From Lachnospiraceae bacterium UBA7109 (GTDB lineage: Bacteria > Bacillota > Clostridia > Lachnospirales > Lachnospiraceae), in NCBI GenBank assembly GCA_002492335.1, contig DKYD01000064.1, positions 929 to 15,265 on the forward strand: DNA of 14,337 bases. The letters are read 5' to 3'. The notes beneath the pieces were generated by a model. The model had not been told where the DNA came from. It was given only the letters and a program-made list of their open reading frames with translations, and made no database searches. Shown one piece after another: positions 1 through 7,824 of this stretch (its first letter is position 1; every line of letters begins with the position of its first letter). The position numbers and the translations under genes were made by a program.

Positions 1-2096
1 GCCTCAATACGTCTTACCCCTGCCGCAACACCTGATTCAGATATAATTTTAACCGCAGTAATCACGCCCGTGTTTGCCACATGTGTACCTCCGCAAAATT
101 CTTTTGAAAAATCACCCATACTTACAACACGCACGACGTCCCCATATTTTTCTCCGAAAAGTGCGGCCGCACCTGTTTTTCTGGCTTCCTCGATCGGCAT
201 ATTGACTGCTTCTACCGGAATACATTCTGCAATCTTTTCATTTACAATATTTTCTACTTTCTTTAACTCTTCCTTCGTCATTGCAGAAAAATGTGTAAAG
301 TCGAAGCGAAGTCTTTCCGCATTTACAGAAGAACCTGCCTGCTCAACATGTGAACCGAGTACCTGGCGAAGCGCAGCCTGTAAAAGATGTGTCGCGCTGT
401 GGTTTCTCGCGGACAGACTTCTTATTTCTTCATCCACCTTAAGCGTTACCATATCTCCATTCTTAATCATGCCATGCGCCATATATCCAATATGACCAAC
501 CTTGGTTCCTGCAAGATGTATACAATCTTCTACTACAAACTGTCCTTCTGCCGTCTCGATCATACCTGTATCCGCTTCCTGACCACCCATATTTGCATAG
601 AATGGCGTCTGCTCTACAATAATTGTTCCTCTCTGGCCGTCAGAAAGCGCATCTGTTACTTCATTTTCTGTTGTGAGCGCCGTTACCTTTGATTGACATA
701 CAAGGTTATCATAGCCTGTAAATTCTGTCTCAAGAGCCGGATCCAGTTCATCATAAACTGTTGCATCCTTACCTGACATAGAATGTGTTCCAAATGTCCC
801 CTCTGACCGGGCACGCTGCTCCTGCTGCGCCTTTCGGAAACCTTCTTCATCATAAGTGAGTCCCTTCTCTTCCAGAATCTCGCTGGTAAGGTCAATCGGA
901 AAGCCATACGTGTCATAAAGCCGGAAAGCCTCTTCACCGGAGAGCACTGTCTCGCCCTTCTTCTCCATCTGGACTTCCATATCCGACAGAATTGCAAGTC
1001 CCTGGTCAATTGTTTTGTTAAACTGCTCTTCTTCTTTTTTAATTACATTAAAGATAAAATCCTTCTTCTCTTCTAATTCCGGATAACCATCTTTGGAACC
1101 TTCAATCACAGTTCCTGCAAGCTCAACAAGAAATGCCCCTTCAATTCCAAGAAGTCTTCCATGACGGCATGCCCGGCGTAAAAGTCTGCGAAGTACATAT
1201 CCTCTTCCGCTGTTGGAAGGCATAATTCCGTCTGAAATCATAAAAGTAACGGAACGGATATGATCGGTCACAACACGGAGTGACACATCCGTGTCATGCT
1301 GCACTCCATACTGTTGATCTGCGAGTCTGCATACATGATCACGAAGTTCTTTCATCGTATCAATGTCGAACATGGAATCCACATCCTGCACCGCACAGGC
1401 AAGACGCTCAAGTCCCATACCGGTATCAATATTTTTCTGTACCAGCTCTGTATAATTTCCTTTTCCATCATTATTAAACTGGGAAAATACATCATTCCAG
1501 ATTTCCATGTAACGGTCACATTCACATCCAACCGTACATCCTGGTTTTCCACAGCCATATTTTTCTCCGCGGTCATAATACACTTCTGAACAAGGACCGC
1601 AGGGACCGGAACCATGCTCCCAGAAATTATCCTCTTTTCCGAAACGGAAAATACGCTCCGGCGGAATTCCGATTTCCTTATTCCAGATTTCCCACGCTTC
1701 ATCATCCTCTTCATAGACAGACGGGTACAATCTGTCCGGATCAAGACCTACTACTTCTGTAAGGAATTCCCACGTCCAGTGAATCGCCTCCGTTTTAAAA
1801 TAATCTCCAAAAGAGAAATTACCAAGCATCTCAAAAAAGGTGCCGTGTCTTGCCGTCTTTCCTACATTTTCAATATCTCCGGTACGAATACATTTCTGAC
1901 AGGTCGTAACTCTTCTTCTCGGCGGAATTTCCTGTCCCGTAAAATATGGCTTTAACGGCGCCATACCAGAATTAATAAGAAGCAGGCTCTTATCATTATG
2001 GGGCACCAGTGAAAAACTCTTCATTGCCAGATGTTCCTTGCTTTCAAAAAACTCCAGAAACATTCTTCTCAGTTCATTTACTCCGTATTTCTGCAT
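1..2096 (-). CDS. alaS: Alanine--tRNA ligase, C-terminus cut by window edge
   Basis: Charges tRNA-Ala with alanine in the cytoplasm; class II aminoacyl-tRNA synthetase. The first 698 residues are visible. Usual length is about 870-880, so most of the C-terminal DHHA1/C-Ala part lies outside the window. The N-terminal catalytic core holds RHGTFFEMLGNFSFGDYF (about 83-100) and an internal Cys-rich stretch (GCGKPGCTVGCEC, about 181-193). The editing domain has the metal-ligand pairs H566/H570 (HSATH) and C668/H672 (CGGTH), at nearly the positions known for E. coli AlaRS. The ATG at 2096 is preceded by AGGAGG (2102-2107) with a 5-nt gap, which fixes the start. It has its own consensus promoter and a leader of only about 25 nt, so there is no room for a T-box. 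The reading frame is open to the first base and no frameshift is visible. Confidence 0.97.
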   Translation of the reverse strand, partial: MQKYGVNELRRMFLEFFESKEHLAMKSFSLVPHNDKSLLLINSGMAPLKPYFTGQEIPPRRRVTTCQKCIRTGDIENVGKTARHGTFFEMLGNFSFGDYFKTEAIHWTWEFLTEVVGLDPDRLYPSVYEEDDEAWEIWNKEIGIPPERIFRFGKEDNFWEHGSGPCGPCSEVYYDRGEKYGCGKPGCTVGCECDRYMEIWNDVFSQFNNDGKGNYTELVQKNIDTGMGLERLACAVQDVDSMFDIDTMKELRDHVCRLADQQYGVQHDTDVSLRVVTDHIRSVTFMISDGIMPSNSGRGYVLRRLLRRACRHGRLLGIEGAFLVELAGTVIEGSKDGYPELEEKKDFIFNVIKKEEEQFNKTIDQGLAILSDMEVQMEKKGETVLSGEEAFRLYDTYGFPIDLTSEILEEKGLTYDEEGFRKAQQEQRARSEGTFGTHSMSGKDATVYDELDPALETEFTGYDNLVCQSKVTALTTENEVTDALSDGQRGTIIVEQTPFYANMGGQEADTGMIETAEGQFVVEDCIHLAGTKVGHIGYMAHGMIKNGDMVTLKVDEEIRSLSARNHSATHLLQAALRQVLGSHVEQAGSSVNAERLRFDFTHFSAMTKEELKKVENIVNEKIAECIPVEAVNMPIEEARKTGAAALFGEKYGDVVRVVSMGDFSKEFCGGTHVANTGVITAVKIISESGVAAGVRRIE

Positions 2097-2127
2097 AATA
2101 TCCTCCTACAAGTTTAACTAACTAATT

Positions 2128-2156
2128 ATTATAATAACAAGCCCGCCGTTTGTCAA
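2128..2156 (-). promoter_or_regulatory. Full-consensus sigma-A promoter of alaS
   Basis: On the minus strand, TTGACA (2151-2156) and TATAAT (2128-2133) are separated by exactly 17 bp, so all 12 core bases match the vegetative consensus. Transcription would begin near 2121 and give a leader of about 25 nt containing the alaS ribosome binding site. The -35 box occupies the loop and the first stem bases of the terminator of the preceding hydrogenase gene. The sequence match is direct; activity is inferred. Confidence 0.85.
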
Positions 2157-2163
2157 CGGCGGG
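2142..2163 (-). terminator. Intrinsic terminator of the hydrogenase gene
   Basis: A perfect 9-bp GC-rich stem (CCCGCCGTT / AACGGCGGG) with a 4-base loop lies 22 bases beyond the hydrogenase stop codon. On the minus strand it is followed by CTTGTTATTAT, a moderately U-rich tail, and preceded by an A-rich stretch. It fits a Rho-independent terminator for the hydrogenase transcript. The U tract is interrupted, so some read-through into alaS is possible. Confidence 0.7.
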
Positions 2164-2185
2164 ACTTTTCAATTTAGCATAAGTC

Positions 2186-3694
2186 TTATTTCAGTTCAAT
2201 TTCCACAAGCTCCTTCGGCGGAAGTGGGTTCGTGGATGCTTTTACGAACTCTTTGATCTTCTTCTGCGCTTTTGCCACAGGAATATTCGTTCCGGCTCCT
2301 GCCACACATCCGCCCGGACACCCCATACCTTCGATCAGACATCCATTCATCCTTCCGGCTTTTGCAAGCGCAAGTACCTTCTTACACTCCGCAAGACCTT
2401 CCGCATGCTCAATATTTACTTCCGTACCCGGATAATACTCGTTAATACAGTTTTCAATCGCCTGTGCAACTCCTCCGGCAACCGCATAGCCTCGTCCGGC
2501 TCCGGTCGCATTATGGAAGGAAGACTCAGCCTCATATTTCGTAAGGTCTATATCCTTTGCATCAAACATTGCCTGAAGCTCTTCAAAAGTCACAACAAAA
2601 TCAACATCACTCCGCACAGTTCTTCTCATAGCTTCCAGCTTCTTCGCAGCGCATGGCCCGATAAAGACAACCTTTGCATCCGGATGCTCCTTCTTAATTG
2701 TACGAGCAGTCGCAACCATCGGCGTCAGCTCCTGAGATACTTCGTCAATCAGATCCGGGAAATAAATCTTTGCAAGCATCGCCCAGGATGGACAACAGGA
2801 TGTAAGCAGGAACGGAAGCTCTCCTGTCACCACCTTTTCCACATAATGATGCGCCTCCGCAATGGCGCCGATATCTGCGCCAAGGGCAACCTCATAGAAT
2901 TCCGAAAATCCCAGCTCCTGAAGCGCAGCCTTTAAGTTTCTTGGTGTAATATTGTCTCCAAACTGTCCTGCATATGCAGGTGCAATCTCAGCCACAATTT
3001 CATCCCCCTGCGCAAGCGCGCGGGCAAGCTGGAAAATCTGCGACTTATCAGAAATTGCTCCAAACGGACAATTTACCATACACATTCCGCAGGAAACACA
3101 TTTATCATTATTGATCTTTGCACGTCCGACTGCATCCGTCTCGATCGCACCTACCCCGCATGCCTGCTGACACGGGCGCGCTTTCTGGGCAATTGCATCA
3201 TAAGGACAGGCAGACTTACATTTTCCACACTTAATACACTTCTCCTGATCGATATGAGACTTTCCGTCAACCATGGAAATCGCACCCTTCGGGCACACCT
3301 CCATACATGGATGCGCCAGACATCCTTTACACATATTGCTGACCTCATAGCCTTTCTCTTCACACGCCATACATGCAGACGGAATCACCTGCATAAGCGG
3401 CGGCTCATAATATTTTTCAGCAATATTGCTTTCCTCTACACCAGCCGTCAAATGTACCGGCTTATCTTCCGGTCTGAGGGACAGACCCATCGCAAGTCTC
3501 AGACGCTCTCTTACAATTGCACGGGCACGATATATACTGTCTCTGTATTTCGTCTCGTCATTGACCATCTTGAACGGAATCGCTTCCATACCGTCGCGCA
3601 AGGTATCAGCATCCGCCTCAAAGCCCAGCCGTGCAACCTCTTCAAATACCTGTCTTCTGATCTTTCTGACTGTTGTATCCAATCCACGTATCAT
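2186..3694 (-). CDS. Monomeric [FeFe] hydrogenase, group B type
   Basis: Catalyses reversible H2 formation from protons and reduced ferredoxin; in fermenters it usually disposes of excess electrons. Numbering from the ATG at 3694 (502 aa), a ferredoxin-like part (about 105-215) carries 16 cysteines, including CxxCx4CxxxCP (122-134) and CxxCxxCxxxCP at 153-163 and 199-209, enough for up to four [4Fe-4S] clusters. The H-cluster domain has TSCCPSW (298-304), GPCAAKKLE (347-354) and EGMGCPGGC (455-463). GPC replaces the MPC of classic group A enzymes, which with the overall layout points to group B. A longer frame opens at 3733, but 3694 has AGGAGG (3704-3709) with a 9-nt gap, while 3733 has only a poor site, so I chose 3694. 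No NuoE/F-like partner or H-cluster maturase lies nearby. Confidence 0.93.
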   Translation of the reverse strand: MIRGLDTTVRKIRRQVFEEVARLGFEADADTLRDGMEAIPFKMVNDETKYRDSIYRARAIVRERLRLAMGLSLRPEDKPVHLTAGVEESNIAEKYYEPPLMQVIPSACMACEEKGYEVSNMCKGCLAHPCMEVCPKGAISMVDGKSHIDQEKCIKCGKCKSACPYDAIAQKARPCQQACGVGAIETDAVGRAKINNDKCVSCGMCMVNCPFGAISDKSQIFQLARALAQGDEIVAEIAPAYAGQFGDNITPRNLKAALQELGFSEFYEVALGADIGAIAEAHHYVEKVVTGELPFLLTSCCPSWAMLAKIYFPDLIDEVSQELTPMVATARTIKKEHPDAKVVFIGPCAAKKLEAMRRTVRSDVDFVVTFEELQAMFDAKDIDLTKYEAESSFHNATGAGRGYAVAGGVAQAIENCINEYYPGTEVNIEHAEGLAECKKVLALAKAGRMNGCLIEGMGCPGGCVAGAGTNIPVAKAQKKIKEFVKASTNPLPPKELVEIELK

Positions 3695-3711
3695 ATGTAG
3701 GTTCCTCCTGT

Positions 3712-3730
3712 ATATTGTTAAAATATTGTT
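3712..3730. repeat. Tandem 8-bp direct repeat in the hydrogenase leader
   Basis: ATATTGTT occurs at 3712-3719 and again at 3723-3730, offset by 11 bp, about one helical turn. The pair lies between the predicted start point and the ribosome binding site, a natural place for an operator. The first copy runs into TTGTTAA (3715-3721), which equals one half of the known Rex site TTGTTAA-N4-TTAACAA. The other half is degenerate, so Rex binding is only a weak inference. Confidence 0.35.
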
Positions 3731-3742
3731 CATCTACCTGTT

Positions 3743-3771
3743 ATTGTACTTGAATTTTCTTTCGTTTACAA
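3743..3771 (-). promoter_or_regulatory. Probable promoter of the hydrogenase gene
   Basis: On the minus strand, TTGTAA (3766-3771, 4 of 6 bases) and TACAAT (3743-3748, 5 of 6) are 17 bp apart. The -35 box overlaps the asnA stop codon. The start point would be near 3736. Because no terminator is visible after asnA, the hydrogenase gene could be read both from here and by read-through from the asnA transcript. Confidence 0.55.
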
Positions 3772-4773
3772 CAGAAAAATATCATTCCGGCGACAGATTT
3801 CCCGCATTTCCTGAGGCCAGATACTTGCCTGTACTTCCCCTACGTGCGCACGGTTCAAAAGAAGCATACAGAGTCTGGACTGGCCGATTCCTCCGCCAAT
3901 CGTATACGGCAGTTCTCCATTCAGAAGCATTTTATGATACGGCAGCTCTTTTCTTTCCTCGCAGCCAGCCTTTTTCAGCTGTTCTTCCAGAGATTTCTCA
4001 TCTACCCGGATACCCATACTGGATATTTCCAGTGAGCATCCTAACACGTCATGCCAGAACAAAATATCCCCATTCAGCTGCCAGTCATCATAATCCGGCG
4101 CGCGTCCATCATGTGGAACTCCACTGTTTAATTTATCCCCGACCTTCATGAGGAATACACATCCATATTCCTTCGTGATCAGGTTCTCTCTTTCCTTCGG
4201 CGTCTTATCCGGATAACGGTCCTCAAGCTCCTGCGTTGTAATAAACGTCACATCCTTAGGAAGATGCTTCACAGCATTTGGATACCGATACCAGACTTCA
4301 TGCTGCATATGTTTAATCACCTTGAAAATCGTAAGTACCGTCTCTTTCAGGGTCTCTACTGTCCTGTCTTCCTTTTTAATTACCTTTTCCCAATCCCACT
4401 GATCCACATAACAGGAATGCAGGTTATCCAACTCCTCATCCCGGCGGATTGCATTCATATTCGTATATAACCCCTCACCCGGCTTAAAATTATACTCATA
4501 AAGCGCCATTCTTTTCCATTTTGCAAGGGAATGTACCACTTCTACCGTCTCTCCCGGAATCGCTGCAATATCAAACTGAACCGGCCGTTCTACGCCGTTC
4601 AGATTATCATTCAGCCCACTGCTCTTTTCCACGAAAAGAGGGGCGGAGATTCTCTGCAGATTCATCTCCTTCCCGAGTTCCTTCTGAAAGGTATCGCGAA
4701 TGTACTTAATTGCCTCCTGTGTTTCCCGCACACTCAAGTGCGGATCATAACTTTTTGGTATTACTAATGCCAT
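3766..4773 (-). CDS. asnA: Aspartate--ammonia ligase (asparagine synthetase A)
   Basis: Makes asparagine from aspartate, ammonia and ATP (AMP-forming) in the cytoplasm. The protein has 335 aa; E. coli AsnA has 330. It is related to class II aminoacyl-tRNA synthetases. Visible family segments are SSGLNDNLNGVERPV (51-65), a motif 2-like block ending in YVDQWDWEKVI (122-132), and the motif 3-like GGGIGQSRLCMLLL (293-306). The start is well supported: AAAGGAG (4783-4789) lies 9 nt ahead of the ATG. That site is made by the last codons of metH (TTA AAG GAG TGA), and only 6 nt separate the metH stop from this start. asnA is therefore the last gene of the glgA-metF-metH unit and is probably translationally coupled to metH. 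No terminator is visible after it. Confidence 0.97.
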   Translation of the reverse strand: MALVIPKSYDPHLSVRETQEAIKYIRDTFQKELGKEMNLQRISAPLFVEKSSGLNDNLNGVERPVQFDIAAIPGETVEVVHSLAKWKRMALYEYNFKPGEGLYTNMNAIRRDEELDNLHSCYVDQWDWEKVIKKEDRTVETLKETVLTIFKVIKHMQHEVWYRYPNAVKHLPKDVTFITTQELEDRYPDKTPKERENLITKEYGCVFLMKVGDKLNSGVPHDGRAPDYDDWQLNGDILFWHDVLGCSLEISSMGIRVDEKSLEEQLKKAGCEERKELPYHKMLLNGELPYTIGGGIGQSRLCMLLLNRAHVGEVQASIWPQEMREICRRNDIFLL

Positions 4774-4779
4774 ATCATC

Positions 4780-7167
4780 TCACTCCTTTAATAAATTTTG
4801 TGCATAATAAACAGACTGCATTGCATCTTTTCCATAAAAATCTGCTCCTATCATATCTGCATATTCCTGGCTGAGCACAGCGCCGCCCACCATAACTCTG
4901 CAGTCTGGCTTTCTCTCATGCAAAAGCTTTATGGTATCCTCCATGCTTCCGACAGTTGTAGTCATAAGCGCACTCAATCCCACCAGCTTCACATCTTCTT
5001 TTACCGCTGTTTCCACGATAACCTCCGGCGAAACATCTTTCCCGAGGTCAATGACATGAAAACTGTAATTTTCAAGCAGTACTTTTACAATATTTTTCCC
5101 AATATCATGTATATCGCCTTTTACCGTTGCAAGAACTATTTTTTCTTTTTTCTGCTCCGTTTTTCCGCTTTTTTCAAGTGCATCCTTCAATACGGCAAAT
5201 GCAATCTTTGCCGCATCGGCGCTCATAAGGAGCTGAGGCAGAAATACAGTTCCTTTTTCAAATCCTTTTCCAACCGCATCAAGTGCGGGTATCATCTGCT
5301 CATTTATAATGAAAAGTGGCTCCTGCGTCTTCACAAGCAGGGATGCTGCATGATGTGCTTCTTCTTTCAGACCTTTTTCTATTGCTGTCCTCAGAGGAAT
5401 CTCTCCTCCGGCTGGTGTCTTAAGTGCCTCCGTCTGCATGCTGTACCGCTCAATATACGTTTCACAGTTTTTATCATAATTCATCAATGCACAGAACGAA
5501 TAATAAGAACGCATCATATCTTCTGACAATGGATTTATAATGCCTGCACTAAGGCCTGCCTGCATCGCCATCGTATAGAAATTTGAATTTACAGCCGGAC
5601 GGAATGGCAGTCCAAAGGATATATTCGACACGCCAAGTATCGTGCATACGCCGTACCGCTCTCTGACCATCCGAAGTGCTTCCAATGTCGTCTTTGCCCC
5701 TTCCGGATCGGAGCTTATCGTCATGGCAAGGACGTCAATTACAATATCTTTCCTGGGAATTCCATATTTTTTTGCTTCTTCAATAATCTTTCCCGCTATA
5801 TCCGCTCGTCCTTCTGCCGTATCCGGAATCCCGTTCTCATCAAGCGTAAGACCAACTACAACGCCTCCATACCGTTTGATCAGCGGAAACACAAGATCCA
5901 TAGATTCCTGCTTTCCATTTACCGAATTTACCATCGGTTTCCCGTTATAAATACGCATAGCGGCGGAAAGTGCCTTTCCATCCACCGTATCAATCTGCAG
6001 CGGAAGGCTGGTCACACTCTGAAGTTCCATTACAATTTCCCGCATCAATGCCGGTTCATCAATATCCGGCAGTCCAACGTTAACATCCAGTATGTCTGCT
6101 CCCGCATCCTGCTGACTGATTCCCTCTCTCAGCACATAATCAACATCATGCTCCTTTAATGCCTGTCGGAATTTCTTCTTGCCGGTCGGGTTAATGCGCT
6201 CGCCGATAATAACCGGTTTCCCTCCGAGCTGCACTGCTTTCCCATAAGAAGATACAATCGTATGGCATTTTGGCTCCCGCTCTGCACATACACGAATATC
6301 CGCCGTTGTCTGAATCATTTTCCGGATGTGCTCCGGTGTCGTACCACAGCATCCTCCCACGGCGCTTGCACCCTTTTCTACAATTTTACGCATCACCTTT
6401 GCAAATTCGTCCGGCGTCACATCATAATAAACGGCTCCATCCTTTTGTTTTGGAAGTCCCGCATTTGGCTTAACAATTACCGGCACAGAAGCATATTCTA
6501 AGATCTTATCCAGAACCGGAAGCATCTGTTCCGGTCCCATGCCGCAGTTAATCCCAAGCGCGTCGACACGTAACCCCTCCAGAAGCGCCACCACTGCCGG
6601 AACATCTCCGCCCGTCAGAAGTTTCCCTTTCTCATCAAAAATCATAGTTGCAAATACCGGGAGCTTCGTATTTTCTTTGGCCGCCAGCACTGCCGCCTTC
6701 ACTTCATAAGTATCGCTCATCGTTTCAATATGAATCAGATCCGCTCCGGCGCGCTCACCATATAACGCCACTTCCCTGAACGCCTCATAGGCGTCTTCAA
6801 AGCTCAGGTCCCCCATCGGCTTTAAAAGCTTTCCCGTAGGACCAATATCCAGAGCCGTATAAACCTCTCTGTTATCACATACCCCCAGGCTGGCGCCTTT
6901 CTTTACATTTGCGACCGCCGCTGTCACAATATCCTCCAGACTATATTCAGAAGAATGAAATTTCAGCGCATTTGCCCCGAATGTATTCGTAAGTACAATA
7001 TCACTTCCGGCCTCGTAATATTTTCTGTGAATATCGACCATCTCTTCTGCGTGAGTCAGATTCCATATTTCCGGCAGTTCTCCCGGCTTCATGCCCTTTT
7101 CCTGTAAAAGCGTTCCTGTACCGCCATCAAAATATATCAATTCTTTTCCTAGTCTTTCTAATATCAT
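4780..7167 (-). CDS. metH: Cobalamin-dependent methionine synthase lacking the reactivation domain
   Basis: Transfers a methyl group from 5-methyl-tetrahydrofolate through cobalamin to homocysteine, giving methionine. The domains in order are: homocysteine methyltransferase (about 1-290) with zinc ligands C208 and C273/C274 (GGCCGTTPEH); pterin-binding domain (about 315-570, starting PVIIGERINPTGKKKF); helical cap (about 580-665); and cobalamin-binding domain (about 675-795) with DIHDIG (685-690), where H687 is the lower cobalt ligand, and GG at 761-762. Length is 795 aa against about 1227 for E. coli MetH. The missing C-terminal AdoMet-dependent reactivation domain is encoded by the gene immediately upstream. 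Its ATG overlaps that gene's stop (ATGA), and AAGGAG (7174-7179) lies 6 nt before it. Confidence 0.95.
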   Translation of the reverse strand: MILERLGKELIYFDGGTGTLLQEKGMKPGELPEIWNLTHAEEMVDIHRKYYEAGSDIVLTNTFGANALKFHSSEYSLEDIVTAAVANVKKGASLGVCDNREVYTALDIGPTGKLLKPMGDLSFEDAYEAFREVALYGERAGADLIHIETMSDTYEVKAAVLAAKENTKLPVFATMIFDEKGKLLTGGDVPAVVALLEGLRVDALGINCGMGPEQMLPVLDKILEYASVPVIVKPNAGLPKQKDGAVYYDVTPDEFAKVMRKIVEKGASAVGGCCGTTPEHIRKMIQTTADIRVCAEREPKCHTIVSSYGKAVQLGGKPVIIGERINPTGKKKFRQALKEHDVDYVLREGISQQDAGADILDVNVGLPDIDEPALMREIVMELQSVTSLPLQIDTVDGKALSAAMRIYNGKPMVNSVNGKQESMDLVFPLIKRYGGVVVGLTLDENGIPDTAEGRADIAGKIIEEAKKYGIPRKDIVIDVLAMTISSDPEGAKTTLEALRMVRERYGVCTILGVSNISFGLPFRPAVNSNFYTMAMQAGLSAGIINPLSEDMMRSYYSFCALMNYDKNCETYIERYSMQTEALKTPAGGEIPLRTAIEKGLKEEAHHAASLLVKTQEPLFIINEQMIPALDAVGKGFEKGTVFLPQLLMSADAAKIAFAVLKDALEKSGKTEQKKEKIVLATVKGDIHDIGKNIVKVLLENYSFHVIDLGKDVSPEVIVETAVKEDVKLVGLSALMTTTVGSMEDTIKLLHERKPDCRVMVGGAVLSQEYADMIGADFYGKDAMQSVYYAQNLLKE

Positions 7168-7814
7168 ACGCTGCTCCTTCGATACATACAGTCACTCTTT
7201 TCACATGCTTCGCATCCGGCCCTGTGGCAGGCTGTCTCCTCCGTACTCATTCCGATCACAGCCGTGACAGATTTGGACGGGGTAAGCATATTTCCATCTG
7301 TTATGGAGAGTCCGATTCTTCTCGCTGTATCTGCCATTCTTAATATGTCTTTCTGATAATCCATACAGAAATCCCCATAACCGGGACTGAATCTGGGCCT
7401 GAGATAATATCCTTTTTCTCTCATTTTCCCTGACAGCTCCTTCTGCCACTTATCAAGATATTCTTCCAGCATAGCCGCCGCACATGCCTGCAGCACAACC
7501 ACCCTTGACATCTCCGTCAGCGAATATCTTTTCATTAAGAAGTCCACCTCTATGCCAAGAGTTGCGCCAAGCATAACCGCCTGGTCACATCCTCTCAGAT
7601 TCTTTGCCAGATTCTTACTTCTAATCTTCAGCTCCCCTATTTTCACATTATCTGAGTCCGGAACCTCTAACTCAAAGATGCGATAGGTGATACGATACTG
7701 TACAATCTTATTAAGCTCTGCAAATGAACTTTCAATAAGTGTCATAATCGTGTCATCTACCGCATGTCTTCCATATCCCAGATAACGAACGGCTTCTTTC
7801 GTTCTCGTATCCAT
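7164..7814 (-). CDS. Stand-alone methionine synthase reactivation protein
   Basis: Matches the activation domain of MetH (AdoMet-binding; it reductively methylates inactive cob(II)alamin) as a separate 216-aa protein. The key segment is RFSPGYGDF (141-149), where R141 and Y146 correspond to the R-x-x-PGY AdoMet-binding motif of E. coli MetH. MLTPSKSVTAVIGMS (176-190) matches the second conserved block. The C-terminus carries four clustered cysteines (C196, C201, C204, C209) that the E. coli domain lacks. They could hold a metal or Fe-S cluster, but that is inference. It starts 10 nt after the metF stop with GAGGT just before the ATG, and its stop overlaps the metH start. The position between metF and metH strongly supports the assignment. 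Confidence 0.9.
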   Translation of the reverse strand: MDTRTKEAVRYLGYGRHAVDDTIMTLIESSFAELNKIVQYRITYRIFELEVPDSDNVKIGELKIRSKNLAKNLRGCDQAVMLGATLGIEVDFLMKRYSLTEMSRVVVLQACAAAMLEEYLDKWQKELSGKMREKGYYLRPRFSPGYGDFCMDYQKDILRMADTARRIGLSITDGNMLTPSKSVTAVIGMSTEETACHRAGCEACEKSDCMYRRSSV

Positions 7815-7824
7815 TCTTACCTCA

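Noticed and set aside
1352..1744. 130-codon minus-strand frame inside alaS
   Set aside because: Overlaps the alaS catalytic core in another frame; alaS is intact and clearly the real gene.
3695..3733. 13-residue N-terminal extension of the hydrogenase
   Set aside because: The ATG at 3733 has a poor ribosome binding site, while 3694 has AGGAGG at 9 nt.
3426..4151. 241-codon plus-strand open frame antisense to the hydrogenase gene and asnA
   Set aside because: Shadow of two well-identified genes; low-complexity, Ser/Arg/Tyr-rich translation and no ribosome binding site.
4798..5526. 242-codon plus-strand open frame antisense to metH
   Set aside because: Lies opposite the conserved cobalamin-binding domain; Cys/Phe/His-rich translation typical of antisense frames.
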